Source of the DNA: Opitutia bacterium
GTDB lineage: Bacteria > Verrucomicrobiota > Verrucomicrobiia > Opitutales > Opitutaceae
DNA: 64,000 nucleotides
Direction: 5' to 3'
Assembly (NCBI GenBank): GCA_947472765.1
Contig: CANJCM010000004.1
Span: 1 to 64,000, forward strand
Each line of letters starts with the position of its first letter. Positions within the stretch are counted from its first letter, which is position 1. Made by a program: the position numbers and the translations under genes. Below are positions 15,891-25,000 of this stretch, piece after piece. The notes under the pieces are model-generated. The model searched no databases. It saw only the letters and a list, made by a program, of their open reading frames with translations, and had not been told where the DNA came from.

Positions 15891-18800
15891 ATGATTAACG
15901 GTCTTATCAAATGGTCGCTCGAGAACCGGTTTCTCGTCCTCTGCGGCACGATCATGCTGCTGGCCTGGGGCGCGTTCGCGGTGCGTCAGGTGCCGATCGA
16001 TGCCATTCCCGATCTGAGCGAGAATCAGATCATCGTCTACGCTGACTGGGACGGCCGCAGTCCGCGCGAGGTCGAGGACCAGGTCACCTACCCGCTCTCC
16101 GTCAATCTCCAGGGCCTCGCGGGCGTCCGCACCGTGCGGGCCACATCCATGTTCGGTTTCTCGCTGATCACCGTCATCTTCGAGGACAAAATCGACAACT
16201 ACTTCGCCCGCACCCGGGTGCTCGAGCGGCTCAATTATCTGGGCAACGTGCTCCCGCCGGGCGTGACCGCGCGACTCGGACCCGACGCGACCGGGCTCGG
16301 CTGGGTCTATCAATACTACCTCAAGATCGATCCCACGGGCGCCAAGTACGATCTCGGTCAGTTGAGGGCGCTGCAGGATTACTTCGTCCGCTACCAGCTC
16401 GCCGCGGTCCCCGGCGTCGCCGAGGTCGCGAGCATCGGCGGCTTCGTCCGCCAGTGGCAGGTGGAGGTCTCGTCGCTGCGGATGCGCCAGGCCGGCGTGT
16501 CGCTCGATGAAGTTTTTGCCGCGATCGCGAAGAACAACCTCAACGTCGGCGGCCGCACCGTCGAGGAGAACGGGCTCGAGTTCGTCGTCCGCGGTCGCGG
16601 CCTGATTAGTTCCGCCGCGGACCTCGAGGAAATCGCGATCACGATGCGGAACGACGTTCCCGTCTACCTGCGCGATGTCGCCGCGGTCCAGATCGGCGGC
16701 GACTACCGGCGCGGAACCCTCGACCTCGACGGTCACGAGGTCGTCGGCGGCACGGTCGTGATGCGCACCGGCGAGAACGCCTATCGGGTCATTCAGGACG
16801 TGAAGGCCCGCATCGCCGAGATTGGCCGCGGGCTGCCCCCGGGGGTGACGATCGAGCCGTTCTACGATCGCAGCGACTTGATCGAGCGCGCGATCAACAC
16901 CCTGGAGCACACGCTGTGGGAGGCGGTGCTGCTGGTGACGCTGATGCACGCGATCTTCCTGTTCCACTTCCGCAGCATCCTGATCGTCACCGTCCCGCTG
17001 CCCGCCTCGATCCTGATCGCGTTCATCCTGATGAAGGAATTCGGGATCCAGTCGCACATCATGTCGCTCACCGGGATCGCGATCGCCATCGGCGTGCTCG
17101 TGGACGCCGGCATCGTGATGGTCGAAAACGTCATCCGGCACTGCGAACTCGCCGAGGCCGAAAACCGCCGCGCGAACCCCGGCGCCAAGCTGACGGCCCG
17201 CGACTACTACCGCATCACCCTCGAGGCCTCGCAGCAGGTTGGCCGGCCCATCTTCTTCGCGATGGGGATCATCATCCTCGCGTTCGTCCCGATCTTCACG
17301 CTCACGGGCCAGGAGGGTAAACTCTTCCACCCGCTGGCGTGGACGAAGTCCTTCGCGATGCTCGGCGCGACGGTGCTCGCCGTCACGCTGGTGCCCGTGA
17401 TGTGCACCTTCCTGGTGCGCGGCCCGTTTCACGCCGAGGATCGAAATTGGGTGATGCGCGGTCTCCTCGCGATCTACGACCCGGTCCTCGAATGGGCGCT
17501 CCGCTGCCGGAAGACCGTCCTCGCCCTCGCCGCCACGCTCCTCGCGTTCTGCCTCGTCATCGCTTTCGGCATTCCAGAGTCCTTCCACTCGGCACTCGCC
17601 AGTCGCCATTCGGCACTGGCCGCCAAGCTGCCCCGCGGTTTCGGCAGCGAGTTCATGCCGACGCTCGAGGAGGGCTCGCTGCTCTTCATGCCCGTGCTCC
17701 TGCCGAGCACTTCGCTCACCGAGATCAAGCGGATCATGTCGTGGCAGGATCGCGTCATTCGCGAAACGCCCGAGGTCGCGAGCGTGGCCGGAAAACTGGG
17801 ACGCTTCGACACCGCCACCGACCCCGCGCCCGTCGAAATGATCGAGACCACGATCATGCTGCGCCCGCCCGCCACCTGGCGGCCCGGCCTCACGAAGGCC
17901 CAGCTCATCGAGGAACTCACCGGCAAGCTGACCCAGGTCCCGGGCTACGTTCCCGGTTTCCTCCAGCCGATCGAGAACCGCGTGCTCATGCTTTCCACCG
18001 GCATCCGCGCCCAGCTCGGCGTCAAAATCTTCGGCAACGATCTCGAGGCGCTCCAGCAAAAGGCCTTCGCCGTCGAACAGGTCGTAAACAAGATCCCCGG
18101 CGCCACCGGCGTCGCGCCTTCGCGGGTCCAGGGCAAACCCTACCTCGAAATCACCGCCGACCGCACGGCCCTCGCCCGCTATGGCCTGAGCGTCGAGGAC
18201 GTGCTCGCCGTCGCCGAAACCGGCCTCGGCGGCCGCACGGCCACGACCTCCCTGCAGGGCCGCGAACGCTGGCCGGTCCAGGTCCGCTATGATCGGGCCG
18301 ACCGCGAGGATCTCGATCGTCTCGGCGCTCTGCCGATCGCGCTGCCACCCCGGACCGCGAAGCCGGGCGGCGCGAACGAGACGGCGATGATGCGCTATAT
18401 TCCGCTCGGCCAGGTCGCCACGATCGAGCGCGTGATCGGCCCGAACGAAATCGCGAGCGAGAACGGCCGGCTGCGCGTGTTCGTCCAGGCCAACGTCGTC
18501 GGCCGCGACCTCGGTGGCTTCGTCGCCGACGTGAAGCGCGAGATCGGCCGGCAGGTCACGCTGGATCCCGGCATGACCGTCGAGTACGCCGGCCAGTACG
18601 AGAATCAGCTTCGCGCCCGGCGGACGCTGCAGTGGATCATGCCGGCGGTGCTGCTGATCATCTTCCTGGCACTCACGATCACCTTCCACTCCGCCATCGA
18701 GGCGGCGCATGTGATCCTCGCCGTGCCGTTTGCCCTCACCGGCGGCGTGCTGCTGCAATGGCTGCTCGGCTACAACTTCAGCGTCGCCGTCTGGGTCGGC

Positions 18801-19169
18801 TACGTCGCGCTCTTCGGCACCGCGATCCAGACGGGCGTCGTCATGGTCATCTATCTCGAGGAAGCCGTAAAACGAAAGCTGGCGGAGAAGAGTGGCGCTA
18901 CGCTTTCGCGAGCCGAGCTGCTCGCCGCGATCAAGGAGGGTGCGCGGCTGCGGCTGCGGCCGAAAGTCATGACCGTGGCGACCACCATCGCGGGACTCGT
19001 GCCAATCTTCTGGAGCACACGCCCTGGCGTGGAGATCATGCGGCCCCTTGCCGCACCGGTTGTCGGCGGGATGATTTCGTCGCTCGTCCACATCCTGATC
19101 GTCACACCCGTGATATTTGCGTGGCTCCGGGAGCGGAAGCACGCGAGGTCGGAGGTCGACTCCGCATGA
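15891..19169 (+). CDS. cusA: CusA-like heavy-metal RND efflux pump
   Basis: 1092 aa inner-membrane proton-driven exporter. An AGGAGG sequence sits 7 bases before the ATG. N-terminal membrane helix, large periplasmic loops and the TM4 motif GVLVDAGIVMVEN are present; the second half has TAIQTGVVMVIYLEEAV, as in HME-4 pumps. Three methionines that line the Cu(I)/Ag(I) path of E. coli CusA (M573, M623, M672) have counterparts M600 (LLFMP), M650 (VEMIETT) and M700 (LMLSTGI) at the same 50-residue spacing. Residues about 563-580 (ESFHSALASRHSALA) look like an inserted palindromic element. It overlaps the next gene by 4 bases. Confidence 0.94.
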   Translation: MINGLIKWSLENRFLVLCGTIMLLAWGAFAVRQVPIDAIPDLSENQIIVYADWDGRSPREVEDQVTYPLSVNLQGLAGVRTVRATSMFGFSLITVIFEDKIDNYFARTRVLERLNYLGNVLPPGVTARLGPDATGLGWVYQYYLKIDPTGAKYDLGQLRALQDYFVRYQLAAVPGVAEVASIGGFVRQWQVEVSSLRMRQAGVSLDEVFAAIAKNNLNVGGRTVEENGLEFVVRGRGLISSAADLEEIAITMRNDVPVYLRDVAAVQIGGDYRRGTLDLDGHEVVGGTVVMRTGENAYRVIQDVKARIAEIGRGLPPGVTIEPFYDRSDLIERAINTLEHTLWEAVLLVTLMHAIFLFHFRSILIVTVPLPASILIAFILMKEFGIQSHIMSLTGIAIAIGVLVDAGIVMVENVIRHCELAEAENRRANPGAKLTARDYYRITLEASQQVGRPIFFAMGIIILAFVPIFTLTGQEGKLFHPLAWTKSFAMLGATVLAVTLVPVMCTFLVRGPFHAEDRNWVMRGLLAIYDPVLEWALRCRKTVLALAATLLAFCLVIAFGIPESFHSALASRHSALAAKLPRGFGSEFMPTLEEGSLLFMPVLLPSTSLTEIKRIMSWQDRVIRETPEVASVAGKLGRFDTATDPAPVEMIETTIMLRPPATWRPGLTKAQLIEELTGKLTQVPGYVPGFLQPIENRVLMLSTGIRAQLGVKIFGNDLEALQQKAFAVEQVVNKIPGATGVAPSRVQGKPYLEITADRTALARYGLSVEDVLAVAETGLGGRTATTSLQGRERWPVQVRYDRADREDLDRLGALPIALPPRTAKPGGANETAMMRYIPLGQVATIERVIGPNEIASENGRLRVFVQANVVGRDLGGFVADVKREIGRQVTLDPGMTVEYAGQYENQLRARRTLQWIMPAVLLIIFLALTITFHSAIEAAHVILAVPFALTGGVLLQWLLGYNFSVAVWVGYVALFGTAIQTGVVMVIYLEEAVKRKLAEKSGATLSRAELLAAIKEGARLRLRPKVMTVATTIAGLVPIFWSTRPGVEIMRPLAAPVVGGMISSLVHILIVTPVIFAWLRERKHARSEVDSA
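17589..17617. repeat. Palindromic element in frame within cusA
   Basis: Contains TCGGCACTCGCCA followed by TCGCCATTCGGCA, the core of the intergenic inverted repeat found 1.7 kb upstream at 15770-15857. It adds about 15-18 residues between a membrane helix and the conserved FGSEFMPTLEEGS segment, where other CusA proteins have a shorter linker. Confidence 0.65.
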
Positions 19170-19780
19170 CCTCCGTCCGTCTCTGGACCCGCGATCTCCA
19201 CCTTTACGTCGGCCTCTTTCTGTCGCCATTCCTGCTGGTCTTCGCCGTCAGCACCTGGGTGCTGAATCATCCGCCGGCCGAAAGAAAGATCCCGGTACCT
19301 TCCCCAGTCGAGTCGCGGACGCTCACGCTGGCCGATGACGCCAAGGTCGGATCGCTCGCCCAGGCTCGCGGGATTCTCGACCAGCTCCAGCTCACCGGTG
19401 AAATCGACAACGTCCGTCATAACACCAAGGCCGGGCGGCTCGTCATCCCCGTCTCTCGGCCGGGCGAACTCACGACGGTCGAGGTCGATTTGAAGTCGAG
19501 CACTGCGACTCTGAGCCATCAGGCCGAGGGCATGGCCGCCGCACTCGTGTACCTCCACAAGCGGCCCGGTCCGCACCTCATCCAATTTCGCGGCAACTGG
19601 ATCTACATGGCCATCTGGGGGTGGCTCACCGACGCCGTGGTCTACGCCACCGTGTTCGTGACCGCCACCGGACTTTACCTCTGGTGGGCGTACAAGTCAG
19701 AGCGCACGACCGGCTGGGTGATGTTGATCACCGGATTGCTGACCGTCGGTGGACTCGTGGGCGCGATGGTCAGTGCATGA
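19166..19780 (+). CDS. PepSY-associated membrane protein I
   Basis: 204 aa. An N-terminal helix follows RDLHLYVGLFLSPFLLVFAVSTWVLNH-type sequence (the H-x-Y/W-xGL signature), then a periplasmic PepSY-like domain and a second pair of C-terminal helices (TDAVVYATVFVTATGLYLWW). PepSY-TM proteins are often found with TonB receptors or metal uptake and efflux genes; some reduce ferric ions. The ATG overlaps the cusA stop (ATGA), so it is translationally coupled. A similar half-size protein follows four bases later. Confidence 0.75.
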   Translation: MTSVRLWTRDLHLYVGLFLSPFLLVFAVSTWVLNHPPAERKIPVPSPVESRTLTLADDAKVGSLAQARGILDQLQLTGEIDNVRHNTKAGRLVIPVSRPGELTTVEVDLKSSTATLSHQAEGMAAALVYLHKRPGPHLIQFRGNWIYMAIWGWLTDAVVYATVFVTATGLYLWWAYKSERTTGWVMLITGLLTVGGLVGAMVSA

Positions 19781-19784
19781 CGCC

Positions 19785-20396
19785 ATGAAATCCTGGCTCC
19801 TGAAAATCCATCTCTGGCTCGGGCTGTATTTCCTGATCTTCCTCTGGCTGTTTTCCGCCTCGGGGTTGCTGCTGAATCATCACTGGGATTTCGCCGAATT
19901 CTGGACCAATCGCCGGCAAACGACCGCCCAGCACGCGCTGAAGCCACTCAACACCCAGTCGGATCTCGACCGCGCGAACGAGGTGATGAGGCAGCTCAAT
20001 CTGGCCGGCGAAGTGGAATGGACCGCGAGCCGCCCCACCGACCAGCGCCTCGATTTCCGCGTCGCGCGGCCGGGGCGCAACGTGGAGGTCAAAGTGGATC
20101 TCACCGCGATGTCCGCCTCCGTGCAGGACGTGCAGCTCAACGGCTGGGGCAGCCTCCGCGCGCTGCACACCTTCAACGGTGTCGGGGCCAACGCGACCCG
20201 CGCGGAGCGCGATTGGAACCTGACCAAGCTCTGGACTTTCGCCATGGACGCCCTCGCCGCCGGGCTCGTCGCCCTCGTCGTGACCAGTGTCCTCCTCGCC
20301 TGGGAACGCCGCGATCGCCGCCGCGGGGCCGTGCTGGCCTTTGCGGCCGGGTGCCTCGTGTGTGGCTTCTTCGTCGTCGGCCTTGGGTGGCTTTGA
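19785..20396 (+). CDS. PepSY-associated membrane protein II
   Basis: 203 aa from ATG 19785. KIHLWLGLYFLIFLWLFSASG and LLLNHHW form the first helix with conserved His residues, then a PepSY-like domain, then C-terminal helices ending at residue 203. It is a diverged sibling of the previous gene and together they may form a heterodimer matching one full-length PepSY-TM protein. It is fourth in the efflux operon after cusB, cusA and PepSY I. Role in metal reduction or signal to the pump is inferred from position only. Confidence 0.72.
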   Translation: MKSWLLKIHLWLGLYFLIFLWLFSASGLLLNHHWDFAEFWTNRRQTTAQHALKPLNTQSDLDRANEVMRQLNLAGEVEWTASRPTDQRLDFRVARPGRNVEVKVDLTAMSASVQDVQLNGWGSLRALHTFNGVGANATRAERDWNLTKLWTFAMDALAAGLVALVVTSVLLAWERRDRRRGAVLAFAAGCLVCGFFVVGLGWL

Positions 20397-20398
20397 CG

Positions 20399-20568
20399 GT
20401 TCTGGGTTTTGGGTTCCGGGTTCTGGGTTCCGGGCAAATAGTCCGCGTTCGGGGTTTGGGGGTTGAGACTCGAAGAAATCTCGCAGGGTTTCCCGCCGGC
20501 CGGTGTATAGTGGGTGGAGTTCAGCGTTCAGCGTTCTGAGTTCTGAGTTCTGAGTTCTGAGTTCTGAG
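20399..20568. repeat. Stuttering spacer repeats
   Basis: The 263-base spacer contains an interrupted GTTCTGGGTTCCGG-type stutter (20399-20435) and five perfect tandem copies of TTCTGAG (20534-20568). Such low-complexity tracts recur in other spacers of the window. No promoter was recognised with confidence. Confidence 0.8.
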
Positions 20569-20659
20569 TTTAAGTCTGTCATTCGCCGTCCGATGTCCGT
20601 CCTCCGCCTCTCCGCTCGTCTTTTCTCCTTCCCCCTTCCATCCTAACTCCTCAAAGAAA

Positions 20660-21076
20660 ATGAAACTCCTCACCCTGCTCCGTCTTCTGTCCGCTGCTCC
20701 CGTTGTCGCCACCGCGTTTGCCCAGCAGGCGGCTGCGCCGCTGACCGCCGAACATCAAACTTTCCTGTCCCAATATGAGGGCGTCCGCGCCGCGCTGGCG
20801 TCTGACGATCTCGATGCCGCCAAGAAGGCGGCTTCGTCGCTGACGGGCGACACCGCCAAGGCGATTGCCGGAGCCGATTCGCTGAAGACTGCCCGCGAGG
20901 CCTTCAAGTCGCTCAGCAAGGAAGCGCTCAAGATCGCCAAGGGCCAGCCGGGCTATTTCCACGCGCACTGCCCGATGGTGCCGGGAAAGCAGGGCGACTG
21001 GGTCCAGACGAAAAAGACGATCAACAATCCCTACTTCGGCAAATCGATGCTGAAGTGCGGCGAGATCCAGAACTGA
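20660..21076 (+). CDS. Exported DUF3347 protein
   Basis: 138 aa with a signal peptide (cleavage after TAFAQ). The C terminus carries the full DUF3347 signature: HCPMVPGKQGDWVQ, NNPYFGKSMLKCGE. The middle is helical (KKAASSLTGDTAKAIAGAD). A secreted copper-binding or chaperone role is inferred from the family and from the neighbouring copper genes. The next gene begins six bases after the stop, so the two are probably co-transcribed. The third DUF3347 copy in this window, and the closest to the Bacteroidetes-type consensus. Confidence 0.85.
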   Translation: MKLLTLLRLLSAAPVVATAFAQQAAAPLTAEHQTFLSQYEGVRAALASDDLDAAKKAASSLTGDTAKAIAGADSLKTAREAFKSLSKEALKIAKGQPGYFHAHCPMVPGKQGDWVQTKKTINNPYFGKSMLKCGEIQN

Positions 21077-21082
21077 TCGGCC

Positions 21083-22156
21083 ATGCCAATCGGGTCATCG
21101 GTCCGCCACGCCGCGGCCGCGCTGCTCGTGTTCGGCATCGCTTCGGGCCTGACCGCCCGGACGGAAATTGCCGCCGCCGCCCAGCCGCAGCTTGCCGTGG
21201 CCGCCGACGGCCAGGTCTGGCTCGTCTACGGCCATGGCAGTGAGATTTTCGTCGCGCGCTCGACCGACGACGGCGCCACCTTTACGCCCGCCGTTAGAGC
21301 CGTCACTGCCCCGAAGCTGATGCTCGGCATGCGCCGCGGCCCGCGCATCGCCGCCACCGGCGCCCGGGTGACGGTGACTTATGTGACGGACGAATTGCGG
21401 GCCGTGCATTCGAAGGACGGCGGCCGCACTTGGAGCGATCCCGTCGTGGTCAACGACGTACCCGGTTGCGCGCGGGAAGGGCTGCACGATCTCGCTTTGG
21501 GGCCCGACGGACGTTGCTTCGTCACCTGGCTCGATCACCGCAATGCGGGCATGGAACTCTGGTTCGCCGAATCCACCGACAGCGGGGCAACCTGGAGCCG
21601 GAACGCACAGATCTATCAATCATCCGATCGCACGATCTGTGAGTGCTGCCACCCGACCGCGCTCTTTGACGCTGCGGGCAATCTCGCCGTCATGTGGCGC
21701 AACGCGATCGCCGGCGATCGCGACATGTGGATCGCCACCCGCCCTGCCGGAGCCTCGAAGTTTTCCCCCGCACGCAAGTCCGGCGAGGGCTCATGGCAGC
21801 TCGCCGCGTGTCCCATGGACGGCGGCCGGCTCATCGCCCTCGGCAACGGCGACTTTGCGGGCATCTGGCAACGGGCCGGCACGGTGTTCTACGCCCCGCC
21901 GCGCGGACCGGAAAAACCGCTCGGCCCCGGCAAGCAACCCGTCGCGCTCGTCCAAGCCGACGGTACCCGCATCGTCTGGCAGCAGGGGACCGATCTCGTA
22001 ACGGCCAAACTTCCGAGTGCAGCTCAACCGACGAAGGTCGCGCCCGAAGCGCGTTTCCCGGTGCTCGCGGCGCTCCCCGCGAATCGCGGCGCCGTCCTCG
22101 CCTACGAGCAGGGCGCGACCAAGGACCCGCACCTCGTCATCGAGCGCCTCCCCTGA
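21083..22156 (+). CDS. Exported beta-propeller with CxCC motif, copy 1
   Basis: 357 aa, signal peptide, then BNR/sialidase-like repeats (VARSTDDGATF, VHSKDGGRTWSD, FAESTDSGATWS). No sialidase FRIP or catalytic Arg triad was recognised, so it is not called an enzyme. Conspicuous cysteines: C186, C188, C189 in ICECCHPT and C243 in AACPMDG. The same C-x-C-C plus C-P pattern occurs in two other proteins here (44236 and 51670), with spacing of 54, 54 and 53 residues. This suggests a conserved metal site in the propeller. It lies between DUF3347 and the Cu-ATPase gene. Confidence 0.78.
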   Translation: MPIGSSVRHAAAALLVFGIASGLTARTEIAAAAQPQLAVAADGQVWLVYGHGSEIFVARSTDDGATFTPAVRAVTAPKLMLGMRRGPRIAATGARVTVTYVTDELRAVHSKDGGRTWSDPVVVNDVPGCAREGLHDLALGPDGRCFVTWLDHRNAGMELWFAESTDSGATWSRNAQIYQSSDRTICECCHPTALFDAAGNLAVMWRNAIAGDRDMWIATRPAGASKFSPARKSGEGSWQLAACPMDGGRLIALGNGDFAGIWQRAGTVFYAPPRGPEKPLGPGKQPVALVQADGTRIVWQQGTDLVTAKLPSAAQPTKVAPEARFPVLAALPANRGAVLAYEQGATKDPHLVIERLP

Positions 22157-22220
22157 CCGCCCACTCTCCCGTCCCGGCCCAAACCTTGCCCGTCACGTAA
22201 TACCTGGAGTCCGAAGTTGG

Positions 22221-22302
22221 CTTCGTAGCCCGCTGCGTGAGCAGCGGGACGACTAGATGCAGAAGCGGGCGAGAAATCCCTGCCCTCACGGGCAGGGCCA
22301 CG
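22221..22302. repeat. Dispersed intergenic repeat A, copy 3
   Basis: Two hairpins CCCGCTGCGTGAGCAGCGGG and CCCTGCCCTCACGGGCAGGG, nearly identical to 3281-3364, between the propeller and ATPase genes. Confidence 0.8.
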
Positions 22303-22400
22303 CCCAACCGTTCGACTTCGGAATCCAAGTAAGACGTGACGAACAAGGTCGGAGCGGAGCGGTGAAGTTGCCGCGGGTAACAACGCTGCTAGCTTAACCC

Positions 22401-24764
22401 ATGCATCCGGATCACCGACCCGAACCAAGCGTCCCCTCCGATTCCGGGCGCGATGCTGCCGCTGGTACCGACCCTGCCGCCAAAGAGGGTCATTGCTGCC
22501 ACGGCCACGGCGGCGCGGACGTGACGCCACCCAAGGGCGCCGCCTACTTCTGCCCGATGTGTGAGGGCGTGGAGAGTGACCAGCCGGGCGATTGCCCGAT
22601 GTGCGGCATGGCTCTTGAGCGCAACCCGGCGTTCGCCGCGCCGGCGCGGACATTATGGACGTGTCCGATGCATCCGGAGATCGAGCAGGACCATTCGGGA
22701 GACTGTCCGATTTGTGGCATGGCACTCGAGTCGAAGACGGTGAGCGCGGCGCCGGAGCAGAATCACGAACTCATCGACATGACGCGGCGCTTCTGGATCG
22801 GCGGAGCGCTCGCACTGCCGGTTTTCGTGCTGGGCATGCTGCACCTCGTGCCGTCGTTGATGCACGTCGCCACCGCCCCGTGGAGCCGCTGGCTGCAACT
22901 CGTGTTGTCGACCCCGGTCGTCCTGTGGGCGGGATGGCCCTTCTTCGTCCGCGGCGCCAAGTCCCTCCGCTCGGGTCACTGGAACATGTTCACGTTGATC
23001 GCCATCGGCGTGTCGGCGGCGTGGCTCTACAGCATCGCGGCGTTCTTCTTCCCGAATTTTTTCCCGGCCAACATGCGGCCACACGGCGTGGTCGACGTCT
23101 ACTTCGAGGCCGCTGCGGTCATCATCGTCCTCGTGCTGCTCGGTCAGGTGCTTGAACTCCGCGCCCGGGCCCGCACCTCCAGCGCGATGCAGGCCTTGCT
23201 GCATCTCGCACCGCCGACCGCGCTGCGCGTCACGGCGGCGGGCGATGAGGAAGTCGCCCTCGCGCTCGTCCAGCCCGGCGAACGGCTCCGCGTGCGCCCC
23301 GGCGGGAAGGTGCCCGTGGACGGCGTCATCGAGGAAGGCGAGTCCGCGATCGACGAGTCGATGCTGACCGGCGAACCGATGCCGGTCGAAAAGAAGGCGG
23401 GCGACCGCGTCACAGGAGGCACCGTCAACGCGACCGGCAGTTTCGTTTTTCGCGCCGAGAAGGTCGGCGCCGACACGATGCTCGCGCGCATCGTTGCCCT
23501 GGTCGCAGAGGCCCAGCGCAGCCGCGCGCCGATTCAGGGGCTCGCCGATCGCGTGGCGGGTTACTTCGTGCCGACGGTGGTCTCGATCGCGATCCTCACC
23601 GCCGCACTCTGGTACTTCTTCGGTCCCGAGCCGCGGCTGGCCCATGCGATCGTGAATGCGGTCGCCGTGTTGATCATCGCCTGCCCGTGCGCCCTCGGAC
23701 TCGCCACACCGATGTCGATCATGGTCGGCGTCGGCCGCGGCGCGCAGTCCGGTGTGCTGTTCCGCCATGCCGAAGCGCTCGAGTTGCTCGGACAGGTGAA
23801 CTGGCTCGTGGTCGACAAGACCGGAACGCTGACCGAAGGCCGGCCCGCGCTCGTCGCCGCGGCGCCCGCCGGCCCGGTGGACGAAGTGTCGCTCATTCGT
23901 TTGGCCGCGTCACTCGAACGCTCCTCGGAGCATCCGCTCGCCGCGGCCCTCGTGCGCGGTGCGCTCGCGAGAAAAATTTCCCTCGTCGGCGTCACCGGCT
24001 TTCGATCCGTCACGGGCGGCGGCGTCGCCGGGTTCGTCGCGGGACAAAGGGTGGTCGTGGGCAAGCCGTCGTTCCTCGCGAGCGAGAACGTCACCGTCCC
24101 CGCCGACGCCGGGGAGCAGGCCGCCGCCTGGCAGGCGGAGGGCCAGACCGTGCTCTTCGTGGGCGCGGGTGGTCAATTTGCAGGGCTGCTGGCCGTGGCC
24201 GATCCGATCAAGGCCACGACCCGCGAGGCGATCGCCCAGCTGCATGCCCTCGGCCTGAAGATCGTCATGGCCACGGGCGACAACCGGCGGACGGCCGCCG
24301 CGGTGGCGAAGGAACTCGGGATCGATCGTTTCGAGGCCGAGGTCGATCCGGCGGGCAAGATCCGGCTCGTCGAGGCGCTGAAGCGCGACGGCGGCCGCGT
24401 GGCCATGGCCGGCGACGGCATCAACGATGCGCCGGCCCTGGCAGCGGCTGACGTCGGGATCGCGATGGGCACGGGCACCGATGTCGCGATGGAAAGCGCC
24501 GGGGTCACTCTCGTGCGCGGTGACCTCCGCGGGATTGCGCAGGCCGCGGGGCTCTCCCGCGCGACGATGCGAAACATCCGCCAGAACCTCTTTTTCGCCT
24601 TCGTGTACAACGCGGTCGGCGTGCCGATTGCGGCCGGCGCCCTCTATCCGATCTTCGGCTGGCTGCTCAGCCCAATCCTCGCCGGCGCCGCGATGAGCCT
24701 GAGTTCCGTCAGCGTGATTGGAAACGCGCTACGCCTGCGCCAGGGAAAGTTAGCGACCCGTTAG
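22401..24764 (+). CDS. copA: CopA-like Cu(I)-exporting P-type ATPase with two HMBDs
   Basis: 787 aa. N-terminal His/Cys-rich tail (HCCHGHGG), then two heavy-metal-binding domains (about 49-72 and 87-109, each CPM...C-P-x-C-G-M) in place of HMA domains. Eight helices follow, with C428-P-C430 in the sixth, actuator TGEPMPVEK, phosphorylation site D472-KTGT, SSEHPLA, and GDGINDAP. The C-terminal [13 protein letters not shown] and MSLSSVSV match the YN...MxxSS signature of Cu(I) transporters (P1B-1). The reaction is ATP-driven export of Cu(I), perhaps Ag(I). It stands alone after repeat A, without the regulator usually seen with copA. Confidence 0.93.
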   Translation: MHPDHRPEPSVPSDSGRDAAAGTDPAAKEGHCCHGHGGADVTPPKGAAYFCPMCEGVESDQPGDCPMCGMALERNPAFAAPARTLWTCPMHPEIEQDHSGDCPICGMALESKTVSAAPEQNHELIDMTRRFWIGGALALPVFVLGMLHLVPSLMHVATAPWSRWLQLVLSTPVVLWAGWPFFVRGAKSLRSGHWNMFTLIAIGVSAAWLYSIAAFFFPNFFPANMRPHGVVDVYFEAAAVIIVLVLLGQVLELRARARTSSAMQALLHLAPPTALRVTAAGDEEVALALVQPGERLRVRPGGKVPVDGVIEEGESAIDESMLTGEPMPVEKKAGDRVTGGTVNATGSFVFRAEKVGADTMLARIVALVAEAQRSRAPIQGLADRVAGYFVPTVVSIAILTAALWYFFGPEPRLAHAIVNAVAVLIIACPCALGLATPMSIMVGVGRGAQSGVLFRHAEALELLGQVNWLVVDKTGTLTEGRPALVAAAPAGPVDEVSLIRLAASLERSSEHPLAAALVRGALARKISLVGVTGFRSVTGGGVAGFVAGQRVVVGKPSFLASENVTVPADAGEQAAAWQAEGQTVLFVGAGGQFAGLLAVADPIKATTREAIAQLHALGLKIVMATGDNRRTAAAVAKELGIDRFEAEVDPAGKIRLVEALKRDGGRVAMAGDGINDAPALAAADVGIAMGTGTDVAMESAGVTLVRGDLRGIAQAAGLSRATMRNIRQNLFFAFVYNAVGVPIAAGALYPIFGWLLSPILAGAAMSLSSVSVIGNALRLRQGKLATR

Positions 24765-24835
24765 TGAACGTGAGTGGTTCAAAGGACCGGAGCTTGGAAA
24801 CCACTCACTGTCGCTAACCGGCCACTAACGCTCAG
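24764..24835. repeat. Repeat family F, copy 1
   Basis: GTGAGTGGTTC...GAAACCACTCAC inverted repeat followed by GCTAACCGGCCACTAACG, immediately after the copA stop. Related to longer copies at 26224-26319 and 26336-26434. Confidence 0.55.
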
Positions 24836-24848
24836 GCCTTAGCCATCC

Positions 24849-24927
24849 GGGCGTGGACGAGCCCCGCCCCTACCTGCCTTTCGTGCCCGCTGCACTTCGT
24901 GGGGGCGTGCCTCGTGCGCGCCCACCG
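24849..24927. repeat. Palindrome pair, family B composite
   Basis: GGGCGTGGACGAGCCCCGCCCC followed by GGGGGCGTGCCTCGTGCGCGCCC. The same composite is found at 31131-31192. Confidence 0.75.
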
Positions 24928-25000
24928 CTTCGTGTCGGCTAAACTTTATTCCGGTCGGAGTTTTGCTCGTCGCATGGTCCGGTGCGGCTACGCTCTCGCC

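Noticed and set aside
15876-19229. Long open frame on the minus strand opposite cusA (1117 codons)
   Set aside because: It is antisense to a complete and well-matched RND pump gene; its translation is rich in Arg, Asp, Glu and Gly without any recognisable motif, as expected of a high-GC shadow frame.
20534-20568. CRISPR array
   Set aside because: The repeats are 7 bases long and directly adjacent, with no spacers.
21083-22156. Sialidase/neuraminidase function for the BNR-repeat proteins
   Set aside because: Only Asp-box-like blades are seen; the FRIP motif, catalytic Tyr/Glu pair and Arg triad were not recognised, so the enzyme name is avoided.
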